From Gallionella sp. (GTDB lineage: Bacteria; Pseudomonadota; Gammaproteobacteria; Burkholderiales; Gallionellaceae), in contig JARCRR010000122.1 in assembly GCA_029850565.1 (NCBI GenBank), positions 1 through 35,976 of the forward strand: a stretch of DNA of 35,976 bases, given 5' to 3'. Numbering within the stretch: the stretch's first letter is position 1; each line of letters begins with the position of its first letter. The notes below the pieces were generated by a model. That model did not search any database. It saw nothing but the letters and a program-made list of their open reading frames with translations, and was not told the origin of the DNA. Below, one piece after another: positions 28,169 through 35,976 of the stretch. Both the position numbers and the translations under genes were made by a program.

Positions 28169-31100
28169 TTAAAGCAATACGCGCTCGATGCCACCATCAT
28201 TGGCATTGGCGACATATTCCGCCATCCAGTTCTGTCCGAGCAGATGTTTTGCCATCTCCACCACGATGTAATCGGTGGTCGTGCCGACATCGTCGTTGTA
28301 ACGGCTCAAGCCCTGCTGACAGGCGGGACAGGAAGTGAGTATCTTCACCTCGCCGGTGAAGCCGTCCGCACGCAGCGCATCGGAACCTTTGCGCATCTCC
28401 TCTTCCTTGCGGAAGCGCACCTGGGTGGCGATGTGCGGCACGCTGGAACCGAAGGTGCCGGCCTCGCCGCAACAGCGGTCGTTCAGAGGTACCGCAGTTC
28501 CCATTAGGTCGCTCACCACTTTGAGTGGCGCGTAGGTCTTCATCGGTGAGTGGCAAGGGTCGTGATAGAGGTAACGGGTACCCTTCACGCCTTCTAGCTT
28601 CACCTTCTTCTCCAAGAGATATTCGTGGATATCGAGCAGCCGGCAGCCGGGGAATATCTTGTCGAACTGGTACTTCTGCAATTGATCCATACAAGTGCCG
28701 CAGGACACGATCACCGTCTTGATGTCGAGATAGTTCAGCGTGTTCGCCACGCGGTGGAATAACACGCGATTGTCGGTGGTGATCTGGTTCGCCTTGTCGC
28801 CTTGGCCGGATGCGTTCTGCGGATAGCCGCAGCACAGATAACCCGGCGGCAACACAGTGATCGTGCCGATGTCGTACAACATGGCCTGCGTCGCCAATCC
28901 CACTTGGCCGAACAGACGCTCCGAGCCGCAACCGGGGAAATAGAACACCGCTTCGGATTCTTCATTCAGCTTGCGCGGATCGCGGATGACCGGTACCACG
29001 GTGTCGTCCTCGATGTCGAGCAAGGCGCGCGAGGTCTTCTTGGGTAGGCCGCCCGGCATCGGCTTGTTGATGAAGTGGATGACCTGTGCCTTGAGTGAGG
29101 GTTTGCCGACTGTTGCGGGTGGATGCTTGAGCTGGCCGTTCAGCAAGCCGAAACTCTTCGCGATGCGGTGTGCCACGCGCTGGCCCTTGTACGCCCACTC
29201 GATCATCACCTTGCGTACCAACTTGATGGTGGTCGGGTCGCTGGCATTGAGGAACAACATCGAAGTGGCCGTGACCGGATTGAAGTTCTTCTTGCCTTGT
29301 TTGCGCAGGAAGTTGCGCATCGAGATGGAGACATCGCCGAAGTCGATATCCACCGGGCAGGGTTTCTCGCAACGATGACACACCGTGCAATGATCGGCCA
29401 CGTCGTTGAACTCGGCGAAGTGCGCAATGGAAATGCCGCGCCGTGTCTGCTCTTCGTACAGGAAGGCTTCGATAAGCAGCGAGGTCGCGAGTATCTTGTT
29501 GCGCGGCGAGTAGAGCAGGTTGGCGCGCGGCACATGCGTAGAGCACACTGGTTTGCACTTGCCGCAACGCAGACAATCCTTGATCGAGTCCGAGATGTCG
29601 CCCAACTCGCTCTTCTCCAGGATCAGACTTTCCAACTCCATCAAGTTAAAGCTGGGGGTGTAGGCGCGTTCGAGGTTGCTGCCCGGCAGCAACTTGCCCT
29701 TGTTGAAGCGACCGTCCGGATCGACCTTCTGCTTGTACGCGATGAACGGCGCTATCTCCGCCTTCTCAAGGAAGTCGAACTTGGTGATGCCGATACCGTG
29801 CTCACCCGAGATGACGCCGCCCAAGTCTTTGGCCAACTGCATGATGCGATCCACGGCGGCATAAGCCTGCTGCAGCATCACGTAGTCGTCGGAGTTGACC
29901 GGGATATTGGTGTGCACGTTGCCGTCGCCCGCATGCATGTGCAGCGCGACGAACACACGGCTCTTCAGCACGCCCTGATGGATGGCGGAGCACTGTTCGA
30001 GTGTCGGCTCGTAGGTGCTGCCGCTGAAGATGTGGCGCAACGGTTCGCGCAACTCGCGCTTCCATGAGGCGCGCAGCAGGTGGCGTTGTACCGCATCGAA
30101 AACGGTGAGGGCATCTTGCTTGTCGGCAGGGGGGAAGGTGCAGGATGACAGCGGCGCATCCAGATTTTCCAGCAGCAAGGTCCAGCGTGCGCGCACCTCG
30201 GCGAGCAACTGCTGTGCAGCCTGCGGACGGTTTCCCAGCAGTTCGGCGTCGCCCAGTTGCGCATCGTCCTGATAACGCAGCGGCAGTTCGCCTTGGAAGA
30301 ATTCATCCAACGCGTCGAGCAGTTTGATCTTGTTGCCCAGCGACAACTCGATGTTGATGCGCTCGATACCGTCGCAATAGTCGCCCATGCGCGGCAACGG
30401 GATCACCACGTCCTCGTTGATCTTGAACGCGTTGGTGTGTTTGGCGATGGCGGCGGTGCGTGCCCTGTCCAGCCAGAATTTCTTGCGCGCATCGGCAGAG
30501 ACGGCGATGAAGCCTTCGCCGTGGCGCAGGTTGGCCATGCGCACGATCTCGGAGGCGGCTTCACCCGCCGCGCGTTCGTCGTCGCTCACCACGTCGGCGA
30601 TCAACACCATCTTGGGACGCGTGCCGCGTTTGGACTTGGTGGCGTAGCCCACCGCCTTCAGATAGCGCTCGTCCAGATGCTCAAGACCCGCGAGGAAGGC
30701 GGGCGACACATCACTGCGTTGTTTGAAATATTCGGTGACCTCGACGATGGCCGGCACCGCCTCGTGTACTTGGCCAAAGAACTCCAGACACACAGTGCGC
30801 GTGTGCGTGTGTTCGCGGTGCAGGATGAAACGCGCCGAAGTGATGATGCCGTCGCAGCCTTCCTTCTGGATGCCGGGCAGGCCGGACAGGAACTTGTCCG
30901 TCACGTCTTTGCCCAGTCCCGCCTTGCGGAACGCGCTACCGGGGATGGTCAGGATCTCGGGCTCGCCGATCTGGGTCTTGCCGTTCTCTTGATAGCGGGT
31001 GATGCGGAATTGTGCGCTTTCGACATCGTGGATCTTGCCGAGGTTGTGGCGCAGACGCACCACTTCCATCCACAAGCCATCCGGTGTCACCATCTTCCAT

Positions 31101-31990
31101 GAGGCCAAGTTATCCAGCGCCGTCCCCCACAGCACGGCCTTCTTGCCGCCCGCGTTCATCGCCACATTGCCGCCTATGCATGAGGCATCCGCCGAGGTGG
31201 GGTCGACGGCGAACACCAGACCGTTGTTGTCTGCCGTTTCCATCACGCGTCTGGTCACCACACCGGCGCCGCAATGGATGGTGGCGTAGGGTTGGTTCAC
31301 GCCGGGCAGGGTGAGTATCTCGATGGCCGAGATTGCATCCAGCTTCTCGGTGTTGATGACGGCGGAGTATTTGTCCAGCGGAATTGCACCGCCGGTATAG
31401 CCCGTGCCGCCGCCGCGCGGGATGAGGGTCAGGCCCAGTTCGATACAGGCGCGCACCAGCGGTGCGACTTCTTCCTCGGTGTCGGGGTGCAGTACCACGA
31501 AGGGATATTCCACGCGCCAGTCGGTGGCATCGGTCACATGCGAGACGCGCGCCAAGCCGTCGAACTGGATGTTGTCCTTGCGGGTGTGTTTGCTGAGGGA
31601 ACGCAAAGCGCGTTTGCGCAAATCCAGCGTCGTCTCAAAGTCCATCGCGAAGCGTTCGACCGCGCGCTTGGTCAATTCCAACAAGCGCCCGACCTTGGCA
31701 TTATTCTGGCGACGCGCTTCGATGGCGTTCAAGCGGTGGTACAGCGCGCCTATCAGGGCCTTGCGCCGTTTGCGATTGGAGAGCAGGTCATCTTCCAGAT
31801 ACGGGTTGCGCGTAAGTACCCAGATATCGCCCAACACTTCGTACAGCATCTGTGCCGAGCGGCCGGTGCGGCGCTGCTCGCGCAGGGTATTGATGATGTC
31901 CCATGCTTCAGCACCGAGCAGGCGCAACACGATCTCGCGGTCAGAAAACGAGGTGTAGTTGTAAGGGATCTCTCTTAAACGTGCGGTCAT
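28169..31990 (-). CDS. DUF3683-type FAD/FMN oxidoreductase fused to 4Fe-4S and CCG (heterodisulfide reductase-like) domains
   Basis: '[15 protein letters not shown]' FAD binding; '[11 protein letters not shown]' and '[12 protein letters not shown]' Fe-S; CCG motifs 'YLCCGYP' and '[11 protein letters not shown]'; N-terminal '[20 protein letters not shown]'. Confidence 0.92.
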   Translation of the reverse strand: MTARLREIPYNYTSFSDREIVLRLLGAEAWDIINTLREQRRTGRSAQMLYEVLGDIWVLTRNPYLEDDLLSNRKRRKALIGALYHRLNAIEARRQNNAKVGRLLELTKRAVERFAMDFETTLDLRKRALRSLSKHTRKDNIQFDGLARVSHVTDATDWRVEYPFVVLHPDTEEEVAPLVRACIELGLTLIPRGGGTGYTGGAIPLDKYSAVINTEKLDAISAIEILTLPGVNQPYATIHCGAGVVTRRVMETADNNGLVFAVDPTSADASCIGGNVAMNAGGKKAVLWGTALDNLASWKMVTPDGLWMEVVRLRHNLGKIHDVESAQFRITRYQENGKTQIGEPEILTIPGSAFRKAGLGKDVTDKFLSGLPGIQKEGCDGIITSARFILHREHTHTRTVCLEFFGQVHEAVPAIVEVTEYFKQRSDVSPAFLAGLEHLDERYLKAVGYATKSKRGTRPKMVLIADVVSDDERAAGEAASEIVRMANLRHGEGFIAVSADARKKFWLDRARTAAIAKHTNAFKINEDVVIPLPRMGDYCDGIERINIELSLGNKIKLLDALDEFFQGELPLRYQDDAQLGDAELLGNRPQAAQQLLAEVRARWTLLLENLDAPLSSCTFPPADKQDALTVFDAVQRHLLRASWKRELREPLRHIFSGSTYEPTLEQCSAIHQGVLKSRVFVALHMHAGDGNVHTNIPVNSDDYVMLQQAYAAVDRIMQLAKDLGGVISGEHGIGITKFDFLEKAEIAPFIAYKQKVDPDGRFNKGKLLPGSNLERAYTPSFNLMELESLILEKSELGDISDSIKDCLRCGKCKPVCSTHVPRANLLYSPRNKILATSLLIEAFLYEEQTRRGISIAHFAEFNDVADHCTVCHRCEKPCPVDIDFGDVSISMRNFLRKQGKKNFNPVTATSMLFLNASDPTTIKLVRKVMIEWAYKGQRVAHRIAKSFGLLNGQLKHPPATVGKPSLKAQVIHFINKPMPGGLPKKTSRALLDIEDDTVVPVIRDPRKLNEESEAVFYFPGCGSERLFGQVGLATQAMLYDIGTITVLPPGYLCCGYPQNASGQGDKANQITTDNRVLFHRVANTLNYLDIKTVIVSCGTCMDQLQKYQFDKIFPGCRLLDIHEYLLEKKVKLEGVKGTRYLYHDPCHSPMKTYAPLKVVSDLMGTAVPLNDRCCGEAGTFGSSVPHIATQVRFRKEEEMRKGSDALRADGFTGEVKILTSCPACQQGLSRYNDDVGTTTDYIVVEMAKHLLGQNWMAEYVANANDGGIERVLL

Positions 31991-32067
31991 GGAAGTGCCT
32001 TCATTTCAAGGCGCGCATTCTACCGCATCGCGCATCCACACTCGACCCCGACAGTGATGCGGATAAA

Positions 32068-32622
32068 ATGACTCGCATGAACACTTCATCCGAACAGGTT
32101 CGCGTCTTCTTTGCACTTTGGCCCAAGTCGCCGGAACGGCTGGCGTTGTCTGCCTGGCAGGCAGAGATACAGTCGCTCTGTGGCGGCCAAGTGATGCGGG
32201 CTGACACCTTGCACACCACGCTGGTGTTCCTGGGAGAGATCGACAGGACCCGATTGGAGGCGCTGAAGTTGGCCGCGCAGGAAGTGACCTTTCGGCCTTT
32301 CGAGCTTGGCTTCGATGCCGCACGTTACTGGGGCCACAACCACATCGCCTACGCCGCGCCGACAGACGTACCGCCACGACTCATGCGGCTTGTCGCCGAT
32401 CTGGAGCAACGTCTTGGCAGGCATCGTTTTCATTTCGAGCGCCGCCCCTACAAGCCGCATGTCACCCTGTTGCGTCACGCCAAGTGGACAGATGAGGCAT
32501 TGCCTGCCATGGCGGCTGTGCATTGGCAGATCAATGAGTTCGTGCTGGTGCAGTCTTTGCAGGATGAGCAGGGCGGGCATTACGAGGTGTTGGCGCGTTT
32601 TGCCGCTTCCGAATTAGAATGA
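32068..32622 (+). CDS. thpR: RNA 2',3'-cyclic phosphodiesterase (2'-5' RNA ligase family)
   Basis: Two HxT motifs: 'LHTTLVFLGEI' and 'KPHVTLLRH'; start at ATG 32068 or 32077. Confidence 0.92.
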   Translation: MTRMNTSSEQVRVFFALWPKSPERLALSAWQAEIQSLCGGQVMRADTLHTTLVFLGEIDRTRLEALKLAAQEVTFRPFELGFDAARYWGHNHIAYAAPTDVPPRLMRLVADLEQRLGRHRFHFERRPYKPHVTLLRHAKWTDEALPAMAAVHWQINEFVLVQSLQDEQGGHYEVLARFAASELE

Positions 32623-32644
32623 GCCACACTCGAACGGGAACATC

Positions 32645-33604
32645 ATGCTGCATTCATTCTCACTGAACAACGGACGTCTCAATCGTATCCACGTCGAGAT
32701 AGGGAGTGATCTGCGCGCTGCGGCGCCGGTCTGGATCGATCTGGTGGCGGCCACTCCCGAGGAGGTGACGTGGGTGGAATCCGGTTATGACCTGCGTCTC
32801 CCCAGCCCCGAGCACTTGCGCGACATCGAAGCCAGCGCGCGCTTCTTCGAGCACGAGGGCGATCTGCATCTGCGCTCCGACTTCCTGTCCGGCACCGAGA
32901 GCCATTCGCACAGCGTGGCTGTGGCCTTCGTGCTGAGCGGCGACACGCTCATCAGCATCCACGAAGAGGACCTGCCCATCTTTCGCCTGTTGCGCATGAG
33001 ATTACATGCCGAATCGGGAACCATCGAAGACTCGCGCGATGTGCTGGTCGATCTGTATGGCATGGATGTGGAGTTTTCGGCCGATGCGCTGGAGGAGGTG
33101 TACGCCGATCTGGGGCGGGTGAGTCAGAGCGTATTGGGCTCGACACTCAGTGACAAACAGGCCAGCGCGGCACTCGCCGAGATCGCCCATGCCGAACACG
33201 TCAACGGGCGCATACGCCGCAACGTGATGGATACCCAGCGTGCCATCTCGTTCCTAGTGCGCAGCAAGACACTGAACGTGGCGCAAGTGGATGAGGTGCG
33301 CCAAATCCAGCAGGACATCGAATCGCTCGACGGTCACACCTCGTTCCTGTTCGACAAGATCAACTTCCTGATGGATGCCATCATCGGTTTCATCAACATC
33401 AACCAGAACCGTATCGTGCGTCTGTTCTCCGTGGTGTCGGTGGCCTTGCTGCCCCCGACCTTGATCGCGTCCATCTACGGCATGAACTTTCAGTTCATGC
33501 CCGAGTTGGCGTGGCATATGGGTTATCCGTTCGCGCTGTTCTTGATGGTGCTCACGGTGGGGGTGCCGTTCTGGTTCTTCTGGCGCAAGGGTTGGCTCAA
33601 ATAG
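32645..33604 (+). CDS. corA: Magnesium/cobalt transporter CorA
   Basis: C-terminal 'IYGMNFQFMPELAWHMGYPFALFLMV' with GMN motif and two terminal TM helices. Confidence 0.94.
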   Translation: MLHSFSLNNGRLNRIHVEIGSDLRAAAPVWIDLVAATPEEVTWVESGYDLRLPSPEHLRDIEASARFFEHEGDLHLRSDFLSGTESHSHSVAVAFVLSGDTLISIHEEDLPIFRLLRMRLHAESGTIEDSRDVLVDLYGMDVEFSADALEEVYADLGRVSQSVLGSTLSDKQASAALAEIAHAEHVNGRIRRNVMDTQRAISFLVRSKTLNVAQVDEVRQIQQDIESLDGHTSFLFDKINFLMDAIIGFININQNRIVRLFSVVSVALLPPTLIASIYGMNFQFMPELAWHMGYPFALFLMVLTVGVPFWFFWRKGWLK

Positions 33605-33644
33605 AGATCGAGCACCGCCAAGTCCTGTAGCGATCAGCCTTGCT

Positions 33645-33700
33645 GTAGGAGCATCTTGCTGGCGATTGGCTGGATATATCGCCAGCAAGATGGCTCCTAC
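33645..33700. repeat. REP-like long inverted repeat
   Basis: GTAGGAGC-ATCTTGCTGGCGAT / ATCGCCAGCAAGATGGCTCCTAC: 22-nt arm against 23-nt arm, single-base bulge, 11-nt loop TGGCTGGATAT. Confidence 0.88.
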
Positions 33701-33735
33701 GACCAATCCCTTGGTGGTAGGAAACAGTCGGATCG

Positions 33736-34482
33736 TTATTCTACTTCCAACAATCGTTTTATAACCGCCCCCGCCAGCATGAAGCCGAACAGTGGCGGCA
33801 TGTAGCTGATGGTGCCGTTCACCGCCCGCGGACGCCCGCGGCTGGTGGGCTCCGGCGGCAACGGCGCGCTCGGGTGTTCGTCCGAGAACACCGTCAGTAC
33901 GCCCTTGTGTATGCGGTGATGCCGCTTCAGCCGATGGCGCATCTGCTTGGCCAGCGGACACATCTCGGTCTTGCTGATATCCGCCACCTTGATGTGCGAA
34001 GGGTCGAGGCGGTTGCCTGCACCCATGCTGGAGGCTACCTTCAGCCCGCGCTTGAAACTCTCCGCCACCAATGCTTCCTTGCACGCCAGCGAATCGATGC
34101 AGTCGATCACGTAATCGCTATCGGCAGGCACCAGTTCGTTCACATTGTCGGTGGTGAGAAAAGTGCACAGCAGCGTGACCTGGCACTCCGGGTTGATGTC
34201 GGCGATGCGGGCGCGCATCAGTTCTGCCTTGGATTGTCCGACCGTGGATAGCAGCGCGGGCAGTTGACGGTTGATGTTGCTTTCAACGACCACATCATGG
34301 TCGAGCAGTGTTAGCCTGCCGATGCCGGCGCGCGCCAGTGCTTCGGTGCAGTAGGAGCCGACACCGCCCATGCCGGCGACGAAGACATGCTTGCTCTTGA
34401 GTTTTTCGATGCCTGCGTCGCCGAGCAGGATATGGGTACGGGTGAATTGGGATGGTATGGACATGTCGTATTGCGCTATCAA
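33736..34482 (-). CDS. tcdA: tRNA threonylcarbamoyladenosine dehydratase
   Basis: E1-like 'HVFVAGMGGVGSYCTEALARAGIGRLTLLDHDVVVESNINRQLPAL'. Start 34482 or 34464. Confidence 0.93.
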   Translation of the reverse strand: MIAQYDMSIPSQFTRTHILLGDAGIEKLKSKHVFVAGMGGVGSYCTEALARAGIGRLTLLDHDVVVESNINRQLPALLSTVGQSKAELMRARIADINPECQVTLLCTFLTTDNVNELVPADSDYVIDCIDSLACKEALVAESFKRGLKVASSMGAGNRLDPSHIKVADISKTEMCPLAKQMRHRLKRHHRIHKGVLTVFSDEHPSAPLPPEPTSRGRPRAVNGTISYMPPLFGFMLAGAVIKRLLEVE

Positions 34483-35270
34483 TCGGGGGCGCGATTATAG
34501 TCCGCCAAATGTGGCAGCACAGTGAGCGCATTCGCCGTCGTCGCCTGCGCAACCTGTTCCGGCGACATGCCTCGTAGCTCGGCTAATGTCTGAGCCATGC
34601 GCGACAGGTACTTCGGTTCGTTGGGCAATCCCTTCTCCAGAAAATCCGGCGGGATATCCGGCGCATCCGTTTCCAGCACGATACTTTCCAAAGGCAGGGT
34701 CGCGGCGAGCTCGCGCAGTTTGGTGGCGCGTGGGTAGGTCATTGCCCCGCCGAAGCCGAGTTTGAATCCTAGCTTGATGAATTCGTCCGCCTGCTGACGA
34801 CTGCCGTTGAAAGCATGCGCGATGCCGCCGCGCACCTTGTGCTGGCGCAGATGTTTGAGGATGGTGTCCTGTGCACGGCGGATGTGCAGCAACACGGGCA
34901 GGTCGAATTCGTGCGCCAGTTTCAATTGCTCCACAAAGAAGAATTCCTGCCGTGCTTGATCGTAATGGTTGATGAAAAAATCCATGCCGATCTCGCCGAC
35001 GGCGACGGGCTGATGGTGCTGAAGAAATTCGCGCAACACCGCCAAGTCATCAGGCATCGCCGTGTCGGTGTACATCGGATGGATGCCGTAAGCGGGGGCG
35101 CAGTCGGGGAATCGTTCGCACAGTGTGCGCACGATGTCGAAGTTGGCGCATGCGACCGAAGGCACGACGATGCGGTTCACACCAGCGGCGTGCGCCTCGC
35201 GCACGATGTTGGCTTGCGTGTCGCCGAATTCTTCGGCGTCCAAGTGACAGTGTGTGTCTGTCAGATTCAT
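34479..35270 (-). CDS. TatD family metal-dependent hydrolase
   Basis: 'MNLTDTHCHLDAEEFGD', 'AVGEIGMDFF', 'VLETDAPDIPP'; start at ATG 35270, overlapping the upstream gene stop. Confidence 0.93.
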   Translation of the reverse strand: MNLTDTHCHLDAEEFGDTQANIVREAHAAGVNRIVVPSVACANFDIVRTLCERFPDCAPAYGIHPMYTDTAMPDDLAVLREFLQHHQPVAVGEIGMDFFINHYDQARQEFFFVEQLKLAHEFDLPVLLHIRRAQDTILKHLRQHKVRGGIAHAFNGSRQQADEFIKLGFKLGFGGAMTYPRATKLRELAATLPLESIVLETDAPDIPPDFLEKGLPNEPKYLSRMAQTLAELRGMSPEQVAQATTANALTVLPHLADYNRAPD

Positions 35271-35976
35271 GCGTTCATCACCAATACGACCTTGCCGATC
35301 ATGCCGCCCGCTTCGATGAGCCGATGCGCTGCGCCGGCTTGCTCCAGCGGCAATCGGTGCGACACGTGCACTTTCAATTTGCCAGCATCCACCAGAGTGG
35401 CGCATTGCTCCAGAATCTTGCGTTGGCGTATGCGTTCGTCATGCAGTTCCATCACTTGCGGCGTGAGCATCAATTCGTAACAGAGTGATAGGTTGCGTAG
35501 TCGTGCCTTCTGCACGTGGGCAGTATCCAGCGGGGTGGCGAGGATGCTCACCAACTTGCCGCCGACCCGAGTCGCATCGAGCGACTTCAAGAAGGTCTCG
35601 CCGCCCACGGTGTCGTACACCACATCCGCACCATGCCCGCTCGTCCAGTCCAATGTCTCCCGCAAGAAATCTTGCGACTTGTAATTGATGATCTTCTCCG
35701 CACCGAGCTTGCTTGCGATATCGGCCTTGTCGTCATCGCTCACTGTCACTGCGATACGTGCGCCGAGGTGACGCGCGAGTTGAACCGCCACTTGCCCCAC
35801 TCCGCCTGCGGCGGCATGGATGAGGATGGTCTGCCCGGCTAGCAGATTCGCGCGCTCGACCAGCGATTCCCATGCGGTGATGAACACCAGCGGCAATGCG
35901 GCGGCTTCTTGCATAGAGAGCTTCGCTGGTTTGGCTGCGCAGAAATCCTCATGCAAGGCGGTGTACTCGGCGTAGT
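35267..35976 (-). CDS. Zinc-type alcohol dehydrogenase/quinone oxidoreductase (N-terminus beyond window)
   Basis: 'ILIHAAAGGVGQVAVQLARHLGARI', 'DVVYDTVGGETF', 'RLIEAGGMIGKVVLVMNA'; reading frame open at right edge. Confidence 0.9.
   Translation of the reverse strand, partial: YAEYTALHEDFCAAKPAKLSMQEAAALPLVFITAWESLVERANLLAGQTILIHAAAGGVGQVAVQLARHLGARIAVTVSDDDKADIASKLGAEKIINYKSQDFLRETLDWTSGHGADVVYDTVGGETFLKSLDATRVGGKLVSILATPLDTAHVQKARLRNLSLCYELMLTPQVMELHDERIRQRKILEQCATLVDAGKLKVHVSHRLPLEQAGAAHRLIEAGGMIGKVVLVMNA

Noticed and set aside
30257-31102. Long plus-strand ORFs (281 aa, also 29123-30067 and 31274-31978)
   Set aside because: Antisense to the DUF3683 oxidoreductase with its intact motifs; composition typical of a shadow frame.
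33254-34084. 276-aa minus-strand ORF spanning the REP-like hairpin
   Set aside because: Overlaps corA antisense and tcdA in another frame; translation lacks coherent features.
1-35976. CRISPR array, prophage, IS element, toxin-antitoxin or defence island
   Set aside because: No regularly spaced repeats, transposase, integrase, phage structural or recognisable defence proteins seen; gene content is housekeeping.

Overview
The window is a gene-dense chromosomal segment that looks betaproteobacterial. I lean towards a Nitrosomonadales/Gallionellaceae-like host, but that is a low-confidence impression from gene content. I found no phage, IS element, CRISPR array, rRNA or convincing tRNA. Most genes are housekeeping: Nudix-ThiE fusion, yacG, zapD, coaE, pilD, pilC, CNNM/CorC-type protein, lgt, ilvD, an orphan ParA, two related c-type cytochromes, an APC permease, TauE/SafE, an EVE protein, 6S RNA, zapA, a zapB-like gene, a cobalamin riboswitch with btuB and a BtuM-like gene, msbA, a 2-Cys peroxiredoxin, a Na+/solute symporter, phoB-phoR, a PAS-GGDEF-EAL protein, an uncharacterised 548-aa protein, a giant DUF3683-type FAD/Fe-S oxidoreductase, thpR, corA, tcdA, tatD and a quinone oxidoreductase. 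I do not see a clearly novel defence or mobile system. The points most worth a second look are: (i) the cobalamin riboswitch-btuB-btuM-msbA arrangement, with a lone Cys in the BtuM-like protein and a perfect hairpin before its RBS; (ii) a triple 11-bp-phased Pho-box-like repeat before phoB; (iii) paired cytochromes, one a lipoprotein with a long Ala/Pro/Val linker; (iv) a REP-like long hairpin between corA and tcdA; (v) pilC-pilD without pilB and split by an intrinsic terminator; and (vi) the uncharacterised 548-aa protein that overlaps, tail to tail, an apparently intact GGDEF/EAL protein.
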